Part shown: piece by piece, positions 1 to 8,209 of the stretch
How the letters are laid out: the number at the start of each line of letters is the position of its first letter
Position numbering within the stretch: the stretch's first letter is position 1
Source of the DNA: Variovorax paradoxus
Lineage (GTDB): Bacteria; Pseudomonadota; Gammaproteobacteria; Burkholderiales; Burkholderiaceae_C
Assembly: GCF_009755665.1 (NCBI RefSeq)
Contig: NZ_CP046622.1
Location: forward strand, 124,001-188,000
Direction: 5' to 3'
DNA: 64,000 nt
Position numbers and translations under genes: made by a program
Notes under the pieces: model-generated
Told to the model about the DNA's origin: nothing
What the model saw: only the letters and a program-made list of their open reading frames with translations
Database searches by the model: none

Positions 1-362
1 GCGTGAAGCACCGCGGCGTGCTCATTCCGATGATGGAAGAGCTCACCCGCACCCGCACCACGGCCGATTGGGTCACGCTGCTCGAAGACAAGGCCGTGCC
101 CTGCGGCCCGATCAACGACATTGCGCAGGCCTTCGACGATGCACAGGTCAAGGCCCGCGGCCTGGCCGTGACGCTGCCGCGCGGTGCGGGCGACGGCATT
201 GAAAGCATCACCGGCGTGGCGAGCCCTCTGCGCCTGACGGCCACGCCTCCCGTGCTGCGCCACGCACCGCCGGCGCTCGGGCAACACACGCGCGAGGTGC
301 TGGCGGAGTTCGGCATCGACGCCGCGCGCTTCGACACCCTGCGCGCGGCGGGCGTGGTCTAA
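1..362 (+). CDS. CaiB/BaiF-type CoA transferase, C-terminal part (5' end outside window)
   Basis: The reading frame is open from the window edge and encodes the last ~120 residues of a protein. The text (a CGPINDIAQAF segment, then a V-KARGL stretch and a C-terminal GIDAARFDTLRAAGVV) is typical of the C-terminus of family III CoA transferases, which move CoA between acyl-CoA thioesters and free acids. The catalytic Asp and the CoA-binding N-terminal half lie upstream and cannot be seen, so the substrate is unknown. The GTG at position 3 is an internal codon, not a start. A VOC-family gene follows after 27 bp and may share the transcript. Confidence 0.8.
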   Translation, partial: VKHRGVLIPMMEELTRTRTTADWVTLLEDKAVPCGPINDIAQAFDDAQVKARGLAVTLPRGAGDGIESITGVASPLRLTATPPVLRHAPPALGQHTREVLAEFGIDAARFDTLRAAGVV

Positions 363-389
363 GAAGAAAGCGAACAAGGAGAGCAAGCC

Positions 390-821
390 ATGACGGACCC
401 GACGCACAGCCTTCCGTTCTCGGTGCTGCGCATCGACCACGTCGTGCTGCGCGTGGAGGACGCCGAGCGCGCCATTGCCTTCTACCGCGACGTGCTCGGT
501 TGCGCGGTCGAGAGGCGCCGCGAACACCTCGGGCTCGTGCACCTGCGCGCCGGCACCAACCTCATCGACCTTGTCACGCTCGACGGCCCGCTCGGCAAAC
601 AGGGCGGCGCGATGGCCGGCAAGGAAGGCCGCAACGTCGACCACATCTGCCTGCGCGTCGAGCCCTTCGACGAAGCGGCGATCCGCGCGTTGATGGCACG
701 GCACGGCGTGCCGGTGAACGGCGAGGTGCAGAACAACTTCGGCGCCGAAGGCGACGGGCCTTCGATCTACATCACCGATCCTGACGGCAACGGCATCGAA
801 CTCAAGGGTGCGGCGGGCTGA
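390..821 (+). CDS. VOC family (glyoxalase/bleomycin-resistance/dioxygenase fold) protein
   Basis: 143 residues, the usual length of a single-unit VOC protein. The N-terminus has the family pattern RIDHVVLRVED, with the probable metal-binding His near residue 17. A second beta-alpha-beta module carries VDHICLRVE, and the end reads YITDPDGNGIELKG with the probable Glu ligand. It should therefore be a small cytoplasmic metalloenzyme (isomerase, lyase or dioxygenase), but the substrate cannot be read from sequence. The start is supported by AAGGAG 12 bp upstream. It follows the CoA transferase closely, which suggests a role in modifying an acyl-CoA or 2-oxo acid intermediate (inference). Confidence 0.85.
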   Translation: MTDPTHSLPFSVLRIDHVVLRVEDAERAIAFYRDVLGCAVERRREHLGLVHLRAGTNLIDLVTLDGPLGKQGGAMAGKEGRNVDHICLRVEPFDEAAIRALMARHGVPVNGEVQNNFGAEGDGPSIYITDPDGNGIELKGAAG

Positions 822-870
822 TTCTGTTTGCCGCGGTTTCAGGGTCGGCGCTGCTGTTCGTTCAGGGCGG

Positions 871-966
871 CGCTCCCGCCGACGGGGTACCTTTCTCCGC
901 AAATGTCCCCCGGCCTGCGGCCTCCTCCTTTATTTCGCTGCGCAAGGCACCCCGCCAGCGGGTGCG
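871..966. repeat. ~100 bp interspersed intergenic repeat, copy 1
   Basis: This ~96 bp stretch reappears almost unchanged at 37785-37882 and in inverted, more diverged form at 37939-38014. The core reads GGGGTACCTTTCTCCGC, then a conserved block containing TCCTCCTTTATTTCGCTGCG. The two ends are imperfect inverted copies of each other (CCCGCCGACGGGGTACC on the left, GGCACCCCGCCAGCGGG on the right), so the unit looks like a small palindromic element of MITE or REP type. It lies in the 257 bp gap between the VOC gene and a lipoprotein gene. Short open frames across it are not credible genes. Confidence 0.75.
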
Positions 967-1078
967 TTGCACACGCCCCGAATGCACCCGCACCTAGGTT
1001 ACCGCTCCGCCCCTTGAGCTTCGCGGAGAATCGGCGCGCGCCATCGCGCACACAACGATTCTTCAAGGGAGCTTTTCA

Positions 1079-1666
1079 ATGTCTGAACATTCATCTGCCG
1101 CGCGTGCCACCGCGCGACTTTCCGTCGCCATGTCCGCGCTGGCCGTCGCCACACTGCTGGCCGCCTGCGGCTCGCGCCAACCGGCCACGCCCGAGCCACC
1201 ACCCGCGACCGCCACGCCGCGCAACAGCGTCGTCATGCCCGCCATCGCCTACGGCACCACCACCAAGGGCGTGCAACTGTCGAAGGCCGACGACGCGTGC
1301 GATGTGCCTGCCTCGCTGCGGCAAGCCGTGCAGGATCAGCTGCTTGAGCCCTACGAATTTCTGCTCGCGCCGCCGGCACCCGCCAACGCGCAGGCCGCGC
1401 CCGTGCTGAAGCTGGAAATTACCGACCTGCTGGCGAACGCGGGCGGCCTCTACGGCGGCCCAAAGATCGTTCAGCTGCGCGGCACGCTGGAGCGCCAGGG
1501 CGACGCGCCCGCGAAGTTCACCGCGCAGCGCCAGATGTTCATCTACTTCGGCATGCCGCGCAGCACCTGCAGCATGGTCGGTGTCGTGACCTACAAGCTG
1601 GGCGAGGACATCGCACAGTGGCTGCTGAAGCCGGTGGACGGCGCGGTGTTGGGCGAGCGCCAATAA
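1079..1666 (+). CDS. Putative outer-membrane lipoprotein of unknown function
   Basis: 195 residues. The N-terminus has an Arg-containing n-region, a hydrophobic stretch and a lipobox (LLAACGS) with the lipidated Cys near residue 30, followed by a Pro/Ala/Thr-rich linker. The rest is a mixed alpha/beta domain with a Cys pair (DDACDVP and RSTCSMV) that could form a disulfide in the periplasm. The start is preceded by AAGGGAGC. I do not recognise the family. The LKLEITDLLANAGGLYGGPK segment is reminiscent of small lipoproteins that resemble cell-envelope assembly factors, but that is only an impression. The next gene starts 13 bp after the stop. Confidence 0.8.
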   Translation: MSEHSSAARATARLSVAMSALAVATLLAACGSRQPATPEPPPATATPRNSVVMPAIAYGTTTKGVQLSKADDACDVPASLRQAVQDQLLEPYEFLLAPPAPANAQAAPVLKLEITDLLANAGGLYGGPKIVQLRGTLERQGDAPAKFTAQRQMFIYFGMPRSTCSMVGVVTYKLGEDIAQWLLKPVDGAVLGERQ

Positions 1667-1679
1667 GGAATCCCGGGCG

Positions 1680-2087
1680 ATGACTCAGATGGAAAAGGTC
1701 GAGGCGGTCGCTGTGCCGACCGTATTCGATGACCAGGGTGCCTGGGAGATCGTGCGTGTCGACTACGCGCTGCGGCAACTCACAGTCGTGGCCCAGGATG
1801 TAAAAAGCGATACGTCGATCAGGGTCAGGTTCGACGACGTCGTGGCCTATCGGGTCATGGACGAGCGCGACCTGGGCGAATACTGGCCCGCCTGTTCCCT
1901 GCCGAACGGATGGGTTTATTCGATTCGATCGGGTGGTTGGCTGTCACAGGAGTCGGCGCGCTCCGGCAGTTGCGTGGGGTTGTTCTATCCCGGTGTTCAG
2001 GAATACCTGGTGGCCGGATTCACTGACTGCGTCTCCGTTCTTTGTACCAGCGAGCCGCGGATCGAATTGGACCCGGGCAACAGCTAG
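1680..2087 (+). CDS. Hypothetical protein, 135 residues
   Basis: Cytoplasmic-looking protein with no signal peptide or membrane segment and several aromatic residues (GEYWPACSLPNGWVYSIRSGGW). The start follows AAGGAAT at a workable distance. Its GC content and GAT/GTA-containing codons look slightly less biased than its neighbours, which can mark recently acquired or weakly expressed genes. The overall shape (small, acidic, beta-rich) resembles immunity or SMI1-like proteins, but no partner toxin lies nearby and I assign no function. Its stop overlaps the stop of the converging membrane gene by 4 bp. Confidence 0.6.
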   Translation: MTQMEKVEAVAVPTVFDDQGAWEIVRVDYALRQLTVVAQDVKSDTSIRVRFDDVVAYRVMDERDLGEYWPACSLPNGWVYSIRSGGWLSQESARSGSCVGLFYPGVQEYLVAGFTDCVSVLCTSEPRIELDPGNS

Positions 2088-2542
2088 CCGGCACGCCCAA
2101 CGATCGCCACGCCGAATACCACCACGCCGAGCGCGAGGTTCAGGCTCACCAGCTTGCGCACCATGTCGAGCCGCCCGGCCGCCACGGGCCAGGCGCTCTC
2201 GTCGACCGCGCGACGCAGCGCCCTGAACACCGACGCGCGGATGTACACGTAAATGCCGGCCATGACGATGGCAATGCCCATCATCGCCTCGACCCGCCAG
2301 TGCACGCCGCGGAAACCGCCCATCAGCAGGATCATCGTCACGCCGGTCACGAACAGCAGCGTGACCGCCGCATCCACGCCGACGAAGAAGCGCCGCAGCG
2401 CCGCGGCCATCATGCGCAGGCGCAGCGGCGGCTCGAGCGTGGCGACAGCGGCGGGGCGCACCGCAAAGTGCAGGGTGGCCATGCCGCCGACCCAGAAGGC
2501 GGCGGCCAGGAGGTGGATGAAAAGAAGGATGACGTGTTGCAT
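2084..2542 (-). CDS. CopD-family integral membrane protein
   Basis: 152 residues with four predicted membrane helices. The first begins at the N-terminus (HVILLFIHLLAAAFWVGGM), where the His residues and the W-GG-M pattern are typical of CopD/YebZ-like and DUF2269-like membrane proteins. These are often linked to copper or haem, but that role is not shown here. A helix with TLLFVTGVTMILLMGG and two further helices follow, with an Arg-rich cytoplasmic loop between. It is monocistronic, converges on the hypothetical gene to its left and diverges from the PEP mutase-family gene to its right. Confidence 0.75.
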   Translation of the reverse strand: MQHVILLFIHLLAAAFWVGGMATLHFAVRPAAVATLEPPLRLRMMAAALRRFFVGVDAAVTLLFVTGVTMILLMGGFRGVHWRVEAMMGIAIVMAGIYVYIRASVFRALRRAVDESAWPVAAGRLDMVRKLVSLNLALGVVVFGVAIVGRAG

Positions 2543-2605
2543 GGGGACCGATCAGAACACCGAAAGGCGCGAGTGCGCAATGTCGGCGCTGTTGCGTTAA
2601 AACTC

Positions 2606-2633
2606 CGTCTTTCGCATGCAAGAAAGAAAGACG
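2606..2633 (+). promoter_or_regulatory. Inverted repeat just before the ribosome-binding site of the PEP mutase-like gene
   Basis: CGTCTTTC at 2606-2613 and GAAAGACG at 2626-2633 are perfect 8 bp inverted arms with a 12 nt loop, ending beside the GAGG ribosome-binding site before the ATG at 2642. It could be a DNA operator in this divergent promoter region or an RNA hairpin that affects translation. A TTAAAA just upstream may be part of a -10 element. Confidence 0.35.
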
Positions 2634-2641
2634 AGGCTTCG

Positions 2642-3475
2642 ATGACCCGCACCATCGCGCAAAAACGCGCCGACTTCCGCGCCCTTCATGAACAGGGCTG
2701 CTTCGTCATTCCCAACCCCTGGGACACGGGCAGCGCGCGCTACCTCGAAGGCCTGGGCTTCAAGGCACTGGCCACCACCAGCTCGGGCTTTGCATGGTCG
2801 CACGGCAGGGCCGATGGCGCGCTGGATCGCGGGCTGATCTTGGACCATCTGCGCGAGCTGGTCGCGGCCACCGACCTGCCGGTGAACGCCGATTTCGAGA
2901 ACGGCTTTGCCGCCGATGCGCAGGGCGTTGCCGAGAGCGTGGGGCTTGCGGTCGAGACCGGCGTGGCCGGCCTTTCGATCGAGGATTCGACCGGCGATGC
3001 CGCGAGCCCGCTTTTCCCGATCGACGTGGCCGTTGAGCGGCTGCGCGCCGCGCGCCAAGCCATCGATGCGGCGGGCGGCGACACCTTGCTGGTGGGCCGC
3101 GCCGAGAATTTCTTCGCGGGCCGGCCCGACCTGGACGACACCATCGCGCGGCTCAAGGCCTATGCCGAAGCCGGCGCCGATTGCCTCTACGCACCCGGCA
3201 TCAAGACGCGCGAGCAGATCGCCGCAGTGGTTGCGGCCGTGGCGCCGAAACCGGTCAACCTGCTGGTCGGATCGACCAGCGAGCTCACCATGCAGGACAT
3301 CGCCGAACTGGGTGTGCGGCGCGTGAGCGTGGGCGGCGCGCTCGCGCGCGCGGCCTGGGGCGGGTTCATGCGCGCCGCGCGCACGCTGGCGGAAGAGGGG
3401 CGCTTCGACGGTTTTGCGGGCGCCGCCATGGGCAGCGAACTCGACGGTTTCTTTCGTCCGTTCGGAAAGAGGTAG
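2642..3475 (+). CDS. Isocitrate lyase/PEP mutase family protein
   Basis: 277 residues with a TIM-barrel pattern. It opens with FVIPNPWDTGSARYLEGLGFKALATTS, continues with LPVNADFENGFA (the metal-binding acidic strand), then GLSIEDS and LLVGRAENF. This matches the oxaloacetate decarboxylase/PEP mutase-like branch of the isocitrate lyase superfamily, which makes or breaks C-C or C-P bonds next to a 2-oxo acid with Mg2+. The classical isocitrate lyase KKCGH loop is absent, so it is not a glyoxylate-cycle enzyme. The ATG at 2642 follows GAGG. The true substrate is unknown; 2-methylisocitrate-like or phosphonopyruvate-like compounds are possible. Confidence 0.85.
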   Translation: MTRTIAQKRADFRALHEQGCFVIPNPWDTGSARYLEGLGFKALATTSSGFAWSHGRADGALDRGLILDHLRELVAATDLPVNADFENGFAADAQGVAESVGLAVETGVAGLSIEDSTGDAASPLFPIDVAVERLRAARQAIDAAGGDTLLVGRAENFFAGRPDLDDTIARLKAYAEAGADCLYAPGIKTREQIAAVVAAVAPKPVNLLVGSTSELTMQDIAELGVRRVSVGGALARAAWGGFMRAARTLAEEGRFDGFAGAAMGSELDGFFRPFGKR

Positions 3476-3508
3476 GCGAGGAAAAGCTTCGAGCCGGGTC
3501 AACCGACG

Positions 3509-4090
3509 ATGGATACGCTGCTTGCGGAAATCCGCAGCTGCAAGGCCTGCGTGGCTTACCTGCCGCTGGGGCCGCGGCCGGTGGTGCAGGCCAGTGCCAG
3601 TGCGCGGCTGCTGATCGTCGGCCAGGCGCCGAGCCTGACGGTGCACACCACCGGCGTGCCGTGGAACGACAAGAGCGGCGAGCAGTTGCGCCGCTGGCTC
3701 GGCATCGACCGCGAAGTGTTTTACGACGCGTCGCGCGTGGCAATCATGCCGATGGGCTATTGCTACCCGGGCCGCGGCAGCAGCGGCGACCTGCCTCCGC
3801 GCAAGGAATGCGCCGCGCTATGGCATGAGCGCCTGCTTGCGCAGATGAAGGAGATCGAACTGACACTGCTCATCGGCCAGTATGCGCAGCGCCACTTCCT
3901 CGGCAGCGCCAGCAAGGGCGGCGTGACCGAAACCGTCGAAGCCTTTGCGGAATACGCACCGCGCTTCATTCCGCTGCCGCATCCGTCGCCGCGCAACACG
4001 GGCTGGTTCAAGCACCATCCGTGGTTCGAGCGCGACGTGCTGCCGGTGCTGCGCGAGCGCGTGCGCCATGTGTTGGCAAATGCCGGCTAG
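3509..4090 (+). CDS. Uracil-DNA glycosylase family protein
   Basis: 193 residues. The N-terminus has a C-x2-C pair (IRSCKACVAYLPLG). LLIVGQAPS follows, corresponding to the GQDPY/GEAPG water-activating loop of the superfamily. The C-terminal part carries PLPHPSPRN, matching the HPSP leucine loop. These features put it with the small uracil-DNA glycosylase-like proteins that remove uracil from DNA or act on related lesions. Only two N-terminal Cys are visible, so the Fe-S cluster of family 4 enzymes may be absent. It starts 33 bp after the PEP mutase-like gene and may be co-transcribed with it. Confidence 0.8.
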   Translation: MDTLLAEIRSCKACVAYLPLGPRPVVQASASARLLIVGQAPSLTVHTTGVPWNDKSGEQLRRWLGIDREVFYDASRVAIMPMGYCYPGRGSSGDLPPRKECAALWHERLLAQMKEIELTLLIGQYAQRHFLGSASKGGVTETVEAFAEYAPRFIPLPHPSPRNTGWFKHHPWFERDVLPVLRERVRHVLANAG

Positions 4091-4095
4091 CTGAG

Positions 4096-5778
4096 CTAGG
4101 CGGATTTTCGAACAGCCTTCTTCCGCGCCGCGGGCCGGCGCGGCGGCTTTGTCTCTAAAACCAGCTCGGCCGGCAGCGTGTCATTCCATGACTCGGTGAA
4201 ATAGGCGCGGTCGCTCGGCACGAGTTGGGGCAACGCTTCGCGCAGCAGATCCAGGGACTGCCCGGCCGCTTTCAGATCGCCTGCATGCGCCGCATACCAG
4301 GCGTGCTCGAAGAGCAGGCTGCAATGCTGCAGGCCCGGATAGCGACGGCGTCCGGCCAGGTGATCGGCCAGCCGCGCCTGTGCCACATCGACCCACCGCG
4401 CAGGCCAGTGCGCCGCATCGAACGCATCCGCAAGCGGTCCGGCGAGCTTCGATATTGCGGTCGGGTCCAGCGGCTTCTGCGCACGGAATTGCGCGAGCGT
4501 GGGTTGCGGCTCGGGGCGGCAATGGCCGCGCGCGATGCGCATCAGGTAGATCGCGTTCCACGCCGAGCGGCCCTGCCCGTCGGTGTGGCCGCAGAGCCAT
4601 TCGCTGAAGGCAATCCACTGCACGGCGCGGCGCGTGGTGTCGGCATTGCCGTCATGCGCAAGGGCCGGCAGGTCGGAGAGGCCGACGCGGTCGAACAGCC
4701 ACGCGGCCATGCCCATGTTGGCGGCCACGTGCTGCGCCGCGTCGAAGGAATGCGACTCGAAGGCCGCGGCCAGCGCCTCACCGAAGCGGCGCAATGCCTC
4801 TTCCGCCAGTGCAGCGGCGGCGGGTTTGTCGTCGGCGGCAAGCCCCAGCGCGCGCGAGCGGCACACCAGCGCCCATAAGTTGCACCACTCGAAGCGCACG
4901 TCGGGGTGGTGCCGCAGCACCAGGCCGCGCGCCGCGTCGCGGGCCATGCCGCCCAGCAGCGATTCGGCCAACGGCAGGTCGCGCGCGGTGTAGGCGCACC
5001 ACGCCGAGACGATGCATTCCATCGCACCCAGATAGTCGTTGCCCGCCACATGGTGCGCGAGGCGCTGCTTCTTGAGCGCCTGCAGCCGGCGGCGCGCCTG
5101 TTCGTTGTCGCCAAGCCGGCGCCAGAGCATGGCCTCGCTGAGCGTGACCAGCGCGCGCTGGAAGTCCGTGGCGGCCAGCGTTCCGGCCAGGCGGACGGAT
5201 TCGAGTGCGCTGGCCGGTTGGCCAGGCGTGCTGCCGCCTGCCACGGGCGCCATCAGCCGGCCTTGCCGCGCCGCCTGCTGCGAGGCGACCAGCTGCTTCC
5301 AGAACGCGGCGTCTTGCAGGTGCACCGCATCGGGCGCCATCGGCGAGCTGATCGCCGTTGAACTTGTCTTGCGCGAGCGCAGCCCAAGAAAAGAGGCCAC
5401 CTCGGCCGCCGTGGCGGCGCGGCCACCCGCCAGCAGGCGTACACGCTTCGCCTCCGCCGCGGGCAACCAGAAGGGCCCTTGGCTGCGCCGTTCGTCGTTC
5501 AAGAAGCGCGGCTCGCGCTGCGTGTCCTCACCCCAGCCAACTTCGATGTTCCACGCCTTGAAGTCGCGGAAGGCCCGGCTCACCACCATGCGCAGCGTGC
5601 TCGCGCCGGTGACTTCGCCGCGGAGGTCCGAGAGCCGCACGATGCCGCCTTCGGCATCGTGCGCGTGCTTCATGCGCGCGAGCAGCCAGAGCGACTGGAA
5701 GGACGCGCGGCGGCCGTTCACCGATTGCGGCGAGGTGAGTTCGATGGAAAGCGGGGCGGGTGTAGCGGGTTTGGGCAC
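4096..5778 (-). CDS. Hypothetical protein with possible winged-helix N-terminus, 560 residues
   Basis: A long cytoplasmic protein with no signal or membrane segments. The first ~90 residues (QSLWLLARMKHA, then STLRMVVSRAFRDFKAWNIEVGWG) could fold as a winged helix similar to the N-termini of some transcriptional regulators. The remaining ~400 residues are Ala/Leu-rich helices in an irregular TPR-like arrangement. The C-terminus is basic (RRPAARKKAVRKSA). I do not recognise a named family. The gene converges on the glycosylase gene with 5 bp between stops, and nothing else is in its transcript. Confidence 0.65.
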   Translation of the reverse strand: MPKPATPAPLSIELTSPQSVNGRRASFQSLWLLARMKHAHDAEGGIVRLSDLRGEVTGASTLRMVVSRAFRDFKAWNIEVGWGEDTQREPRFLNDERRSQGPFWLPAAEAKRVRLLAGGRAATAAEVASFLGLRSRKTSSTAISSPMAPDAVHLQDAAFWKQLVASQQAARQGRLMAPVAGGSTPGQPASALESVRLAGTLAATDFQRALVTLSEAMLWRRLGDNEQARRRLQALKKQRLAHHVAGNDYLGAMECIVSAWCAYTARDLPLAESLLGGMARDAARGLVLRHHPDVRFEWCNLWALVCRSRALGLAADDKPAAAALAEEALRRFGEALAAAFESHSFDAAQHVAANMGMAAWLFDRVGLSDLPALAHDGNADTTRRAVQWIAFSEWLCGHTDGQGRSAWNAIYLMRIARGHCRPEPQPTLAQFRAQKPLDPTAISKLAGPLADAFDAAHWPARWVDVAQARLADHLAGRRRYPGLQHCSLLFEHAWYAAHAGDLKAAGQSLDLLREALPQLVPSDRAYFTESWNDTLPAELVLETKPPRRPAARKKAVRKSA

Positions 5779-5835
5779 GCCCCGGATTGAACCTCAAATT
5801 GCGCGAGAACGTCTGAAGGTCGAGGCCGTTTTCTT

Positions 5836-6030
5836 TCAGTACTTGTCTCGCTCGATCAGCGCTTGGACCTGGCTGCGCCCGAGGCCCAGGTCTCGCAGCT
5901 CATGGTCGCTCATGCTGGCCAGATGCTGCGAGTCGGCGCGGCTGCGGCGGTGCTCCGCGGCACGGCGGCGCCAACTGCGCAGGGCGTGCATCAGGCGTTG
6001 ATGAAAGGGCGAGTGCGTTGGCGCTGTCAC
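5836..6030 (-). CDS. DUF1127 small basic protein
   Basis: 64 residues when started at the GTG at 6030. That start is preferred because AAGGAG lies 7 nt before it, whereas the upstream ATG codons at 6072 and 6114 have no ribosome-binding site. The C-terminal half has the DUF1127 (YjiS-like) signature, MSDHELRDLGLGRSQV, after an Arg-rich helix. DUF1127 proteins are small, often RNA-associated or stress-responsive regulators in proteobacteria; the function of this one is unknown. It diverges from a LysR-type gene, and a 7 bp inverted repeat lies between the two starts. Confidence 0.8.
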   Translation of the reverse strand: MTAPTHSPFHQRLMHALRSWRRRAAEHRRSRADSQHLASMSDHELRDLGLGRSQVQALIERDKY

Positions 6031-6079
6031 GATGGGCTCCTTGTTGGGAGCACTGATCTTGCGGCGAGGCATGCTATTG

Positions 6080-6106
6080 TGGAAGTTGAGATTTCTGACA
6101 CTTCCA
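6080..6106. promoter_or_regulatory. Inverted repeat between DUF1127 gene and LysR gene
   Basis: TGGAAGT at 6080-6086 and ACTTCCA at 6100-6106 form perfect 7 bp arms around a 13 bp spacer, in the 89 bp gap between two divergent starts. LysR-type regulators commonly bind interrupted dyads in exactly this position and control both the neighbour and themselves. The assignment to the adjacent LysR protein is inferred. Confidence 0.5.
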
Positions 6107-6119
6107 ATCAGCATTCCTG

Positions 6120-7010
6120 ATGCGACAACTCAACCTCGACCAGCTTCGCACGCTCATCGCGATTGCGGACCTTGGCACTTTCTCTGCGGCGGCCAGTGCG
6201 CTGCATCTTGCGCAGCCCACGGTAAGCCTGCACATCAGCGAACTCGAATCGCGGCTGGGCACGTCTCTGGTGGTGCGCGGCAACCGCCGCGTCACGCCCA
6301 CCGCGGCTGGCGCGGCATTGGTCGAGCGCGGCCGCAAGCTGCTGCGCGATACCGACGATGCCATCGAAGCCGTCAAGCGCCAGGCCGAGGGCCGCACCGG
6401 CCGCGTCCGCCTGGGCACGTCCACGGGCGTGGTGGTCGACCTGCTGCCGCAGGTGCTCGAGGCATTGGGCGTGGGGCATTCGGGTATCGACGTGGAGGTG
6501 AGCATCCTCGGCTCGAACGACGCAATGTCCCGGCTGGCAGCGGGCACGCTCGATATTGGCTTGGTGGCGGTACCGCAGCCGCCGCTGCGCGAGCTGGTCG
6601 TGACGCCATGGCGGGACCAGCCCATGATGGCCTTCGTGCCGCAGCGCTGGAAGGCGCCCAAGCGCGTCTCGCCCGCATGGCTGGCGGCGCAGCCGCTGAT
6701 CTTCAACGAGGCCACCACGCACATGTACCGGCTCACCATGGAGTGGTTTGCGGCGGCGGGCTTCGCGCCGCGCGCGCGCATCGAGTTGAACTACGACGCG
6801 GCCATCCGCAGCCTGGTGGCGGCCGGCTATGGCGCCGCGCTGTTGCCGCTGCAGCAAACCACCGACGCGGCGCTGAACGAGCGCATGCAGATCCTGCCGG
6901 TCACGCCCAGGCTCACGCGCCGGCTCGGCATTGCACACCGCCAGCGCGCCACGCTCGACGGCGCCACGCTGAGCGTGTTGAAGGTGCTGACGGAGTTTCG
7001 CCAGCTCTGA
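6120..7010 (+). CDS. LysR-type transcriptional regulator
   Basis: 296 residues. The N-terminal helix-turn-helix is clear (LDQLRTLIAIADLGTFSAAASALHLAQPTVSLHISELESRLG). It is followed by a linker helix and a LysR substrate domain from about residue 90 (GRVRLGTSTGVVVDLLPQVLEALG). It should act in the cytoplasm as a tetrameric DNA-binding activator or repressor responding to an unknown small molecule. The divergent DUF1127 gene is its probable target. The converging amiE gene ends 2 bp after its stop. Confidence 0.9.
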   Translation: MRQLNLDQLRTLIAIADLGTFSAAASALHLAQPTVSLHISELESRLGTSLVVRGNRRVTPTAAGAALVERGRKLLRDTDDAIEAVKRQAEGRTGRVRLGTSTGVVVDLLPQVLEALGVGHSGIDVEVSILGSNDAMSRLAAGTLDIGLVAVPQPPLRELVVTPWRDQPMMAFVPQRWKAPKRVSPAWLAAQPLIFNEATTHMYRLTMEWFAAAGFAPRARIELNYDAAIRSLVAAGYGAALLPLQQTTDAALNERMQILPVTPRLTRRLGIAHRQRATLDGATLSVLKVLTEFRQL

Positions 7011-7012
7011 TT

Positions 7013-8047
7013 TCAGCTGCGCGTGGCTTCGTTCGGAAGGCCTTCGATCGGGCATTCGGCGGTGCCGATGGTGCTGCGCGTGAACGACTCCACCTGCTTG
7101 CGCGCCGCTTCGGGGTCTTCGATCCACTGCTTGTAGAAGTCGAACGGGCATTCGGCCACGCCCTTGTCGCCGTCGCCCGAATTGATGACGCCGGTGTAGC
7201 CGCGGTGCATGAGCTTGAACAGGTGGTTCTGCGACTGGCCGTTCTTGCGCGCGTCGCGGATCAGCCCCATGGACAGCTCGGCGTAGTTGATGCCCATTTC
7301 TTCCTCGCCGCATTCGCCGAGCGTGCGGCCGTCGAAGCCGATGATGGCCGAGTGGCCGAAGTACGAGTACACGCCGTCGAACCCCGCCGCGTTGGCCACC
7401 GCCACGTAGGTGTTGTTCATGAAGGCCATGGCCTTGGACACAAGGATCTGCTGCTCCTTGGCCGGGTACATGTAGCCCTGGCAGCGAATGACGAGCTCGG
7501 CGCCGCGCATGGTGCAGTCGCGCCAGATCTCGGGGTAGTTGCCATCGTCGCAGACGATGAGGCTGATCTTCATGCCCTTGGGGCCGTCGCTCACGTAGGT
7601 GCGGTCGCCCGGGTACCAGCCCTCGATGGGCACCCACGGCATGATCTTGCGGTACTTCTGGACGATCTCTCCCTGGTTGTTCATGAGGATCAGCGTGTTG
7701 TAGGGCGCCTTGTCCGGATGCTGCTCATGGCGCTCGCCGGTCAGCGAGAACACGCCCCACACGTTGGCGCGCCGGCAGGCGTCGGCAAAGATGGCGGTCT
7801 CTTCCCCGGGCACGGTGGCGGCGGTGTCGTACATCTCCTTCGCGTCGTACATGATCCCGTGCGTGGAATATTCGGGAAAGATCACCAGGTCCATGCCCGG
7901 CAGCCCCTTCTTCATGCCGACCAGCATTTCGCCGATCTTGCGGGCGTTGTCCAGCACCTCGGCCTTGGTGTGCAGGCGGGGCATCTTGTAGTTGACGACC
8001 GCGACGCCCACGCAATCGCTGCTGCTCGAAATATCACCATGTCGCAT
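7013..8047 (-). CDS. amiE: Aliphatic amidase
   Basis: 344 residues, essentially the length of Pseudomonas AmiE, with the family N-terminus MRHGDISSS. The nitrilase-superfamily triad falls at the expected numbers: Glu59 (IFPEYSTHG), Lys134 (YRKIMPW) and Cys166 ([13 protein letters not shown]). It hydrolyses short-chain aliphatic amides such as acetamide and propionamide to the acid and ammonia in the cytoplasm. The start is supported by CAGGAGC upstream. A strong bidirectional terminator lies just upstream (8081-8122), so the gene has its own promoter in a short gap. The AmiC/AmiR regulators known from Pseudomonas are not beside it. Confidence 0.95.
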   Translation of the reverse strand: MRHGDISSSSDCVGVAVVNYKMPRLHTKAEVLDNARKIGEMLVGMKKGLPGMDLVIFPEYSTHGIMYDAKEMYDTAATVPGEETAIFADACRRANVWGVFSLTGERHEQHPDKAPYNTLILMNNQGEIVQKYRKIMPWVPIEGWYPGDRTYVSDGPKGMKISLIVCDDGNYPEIWRDCTMRGAELVIRCQGYMYPAKEQQILVSKAMAFMNNTYVAVANAAGFDGVYSYFGHSAIIGFDGRTLGECGEEEMGINYAELSMGLIRDARKNGQSQNHLFKLMHRGYTGVINSGDGDKGVAECPFDFYKQWIEDPEAARKQVESFTRSTIGTAECPIEGLPNEATRS

Positions 8048-8080
8048 GACGCTGCTCCTGAAGGATGGTTGAGAAACAAG

Positions 8081-8122
8081 AAAAAAAGCCCGGCCCGGTG
8101 TTCATCCGGCTCGGGCTTTTTT
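8081..8122 (-). terminator. Rho-independent terminator (bidirectional)
   Basis: A-run, GCCCG-CCGG stem, short loop, CCGG-CGGGC stem, T-run: a strong hairpin flanked by A and T tracts on both sides. It lies downstream of the minus-strand hypothetical gene ending at 8210 and upstream of amiE, so it probably stops that transcript before amiE. Confidence 0.85.
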
Positions 8123-8209
8123 GCGGTGCGGCGGTGGGTGTCGTCGAAGCCGATTGTTCTCAACTCAGCGGGGGCTGCCCATACGTCATTTCGCTGATTG
8201 CGGCGGCCT

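Noticed and set aside
808..1017. Short open frame across the first repeat copy
   Set aside because: The same peptide arises at the other repeat copy because the DNA repeat is conserved, not because a protein is encoded; no ribosome-binding site.
6032..8197. 721-codon plus-strand frame across the LysR and amiE genes
   Set aside because: Overlaps a LysR gene in another frame and the antisense of amiE; repetitive Arg/Ala/His and Val/Asp composition.
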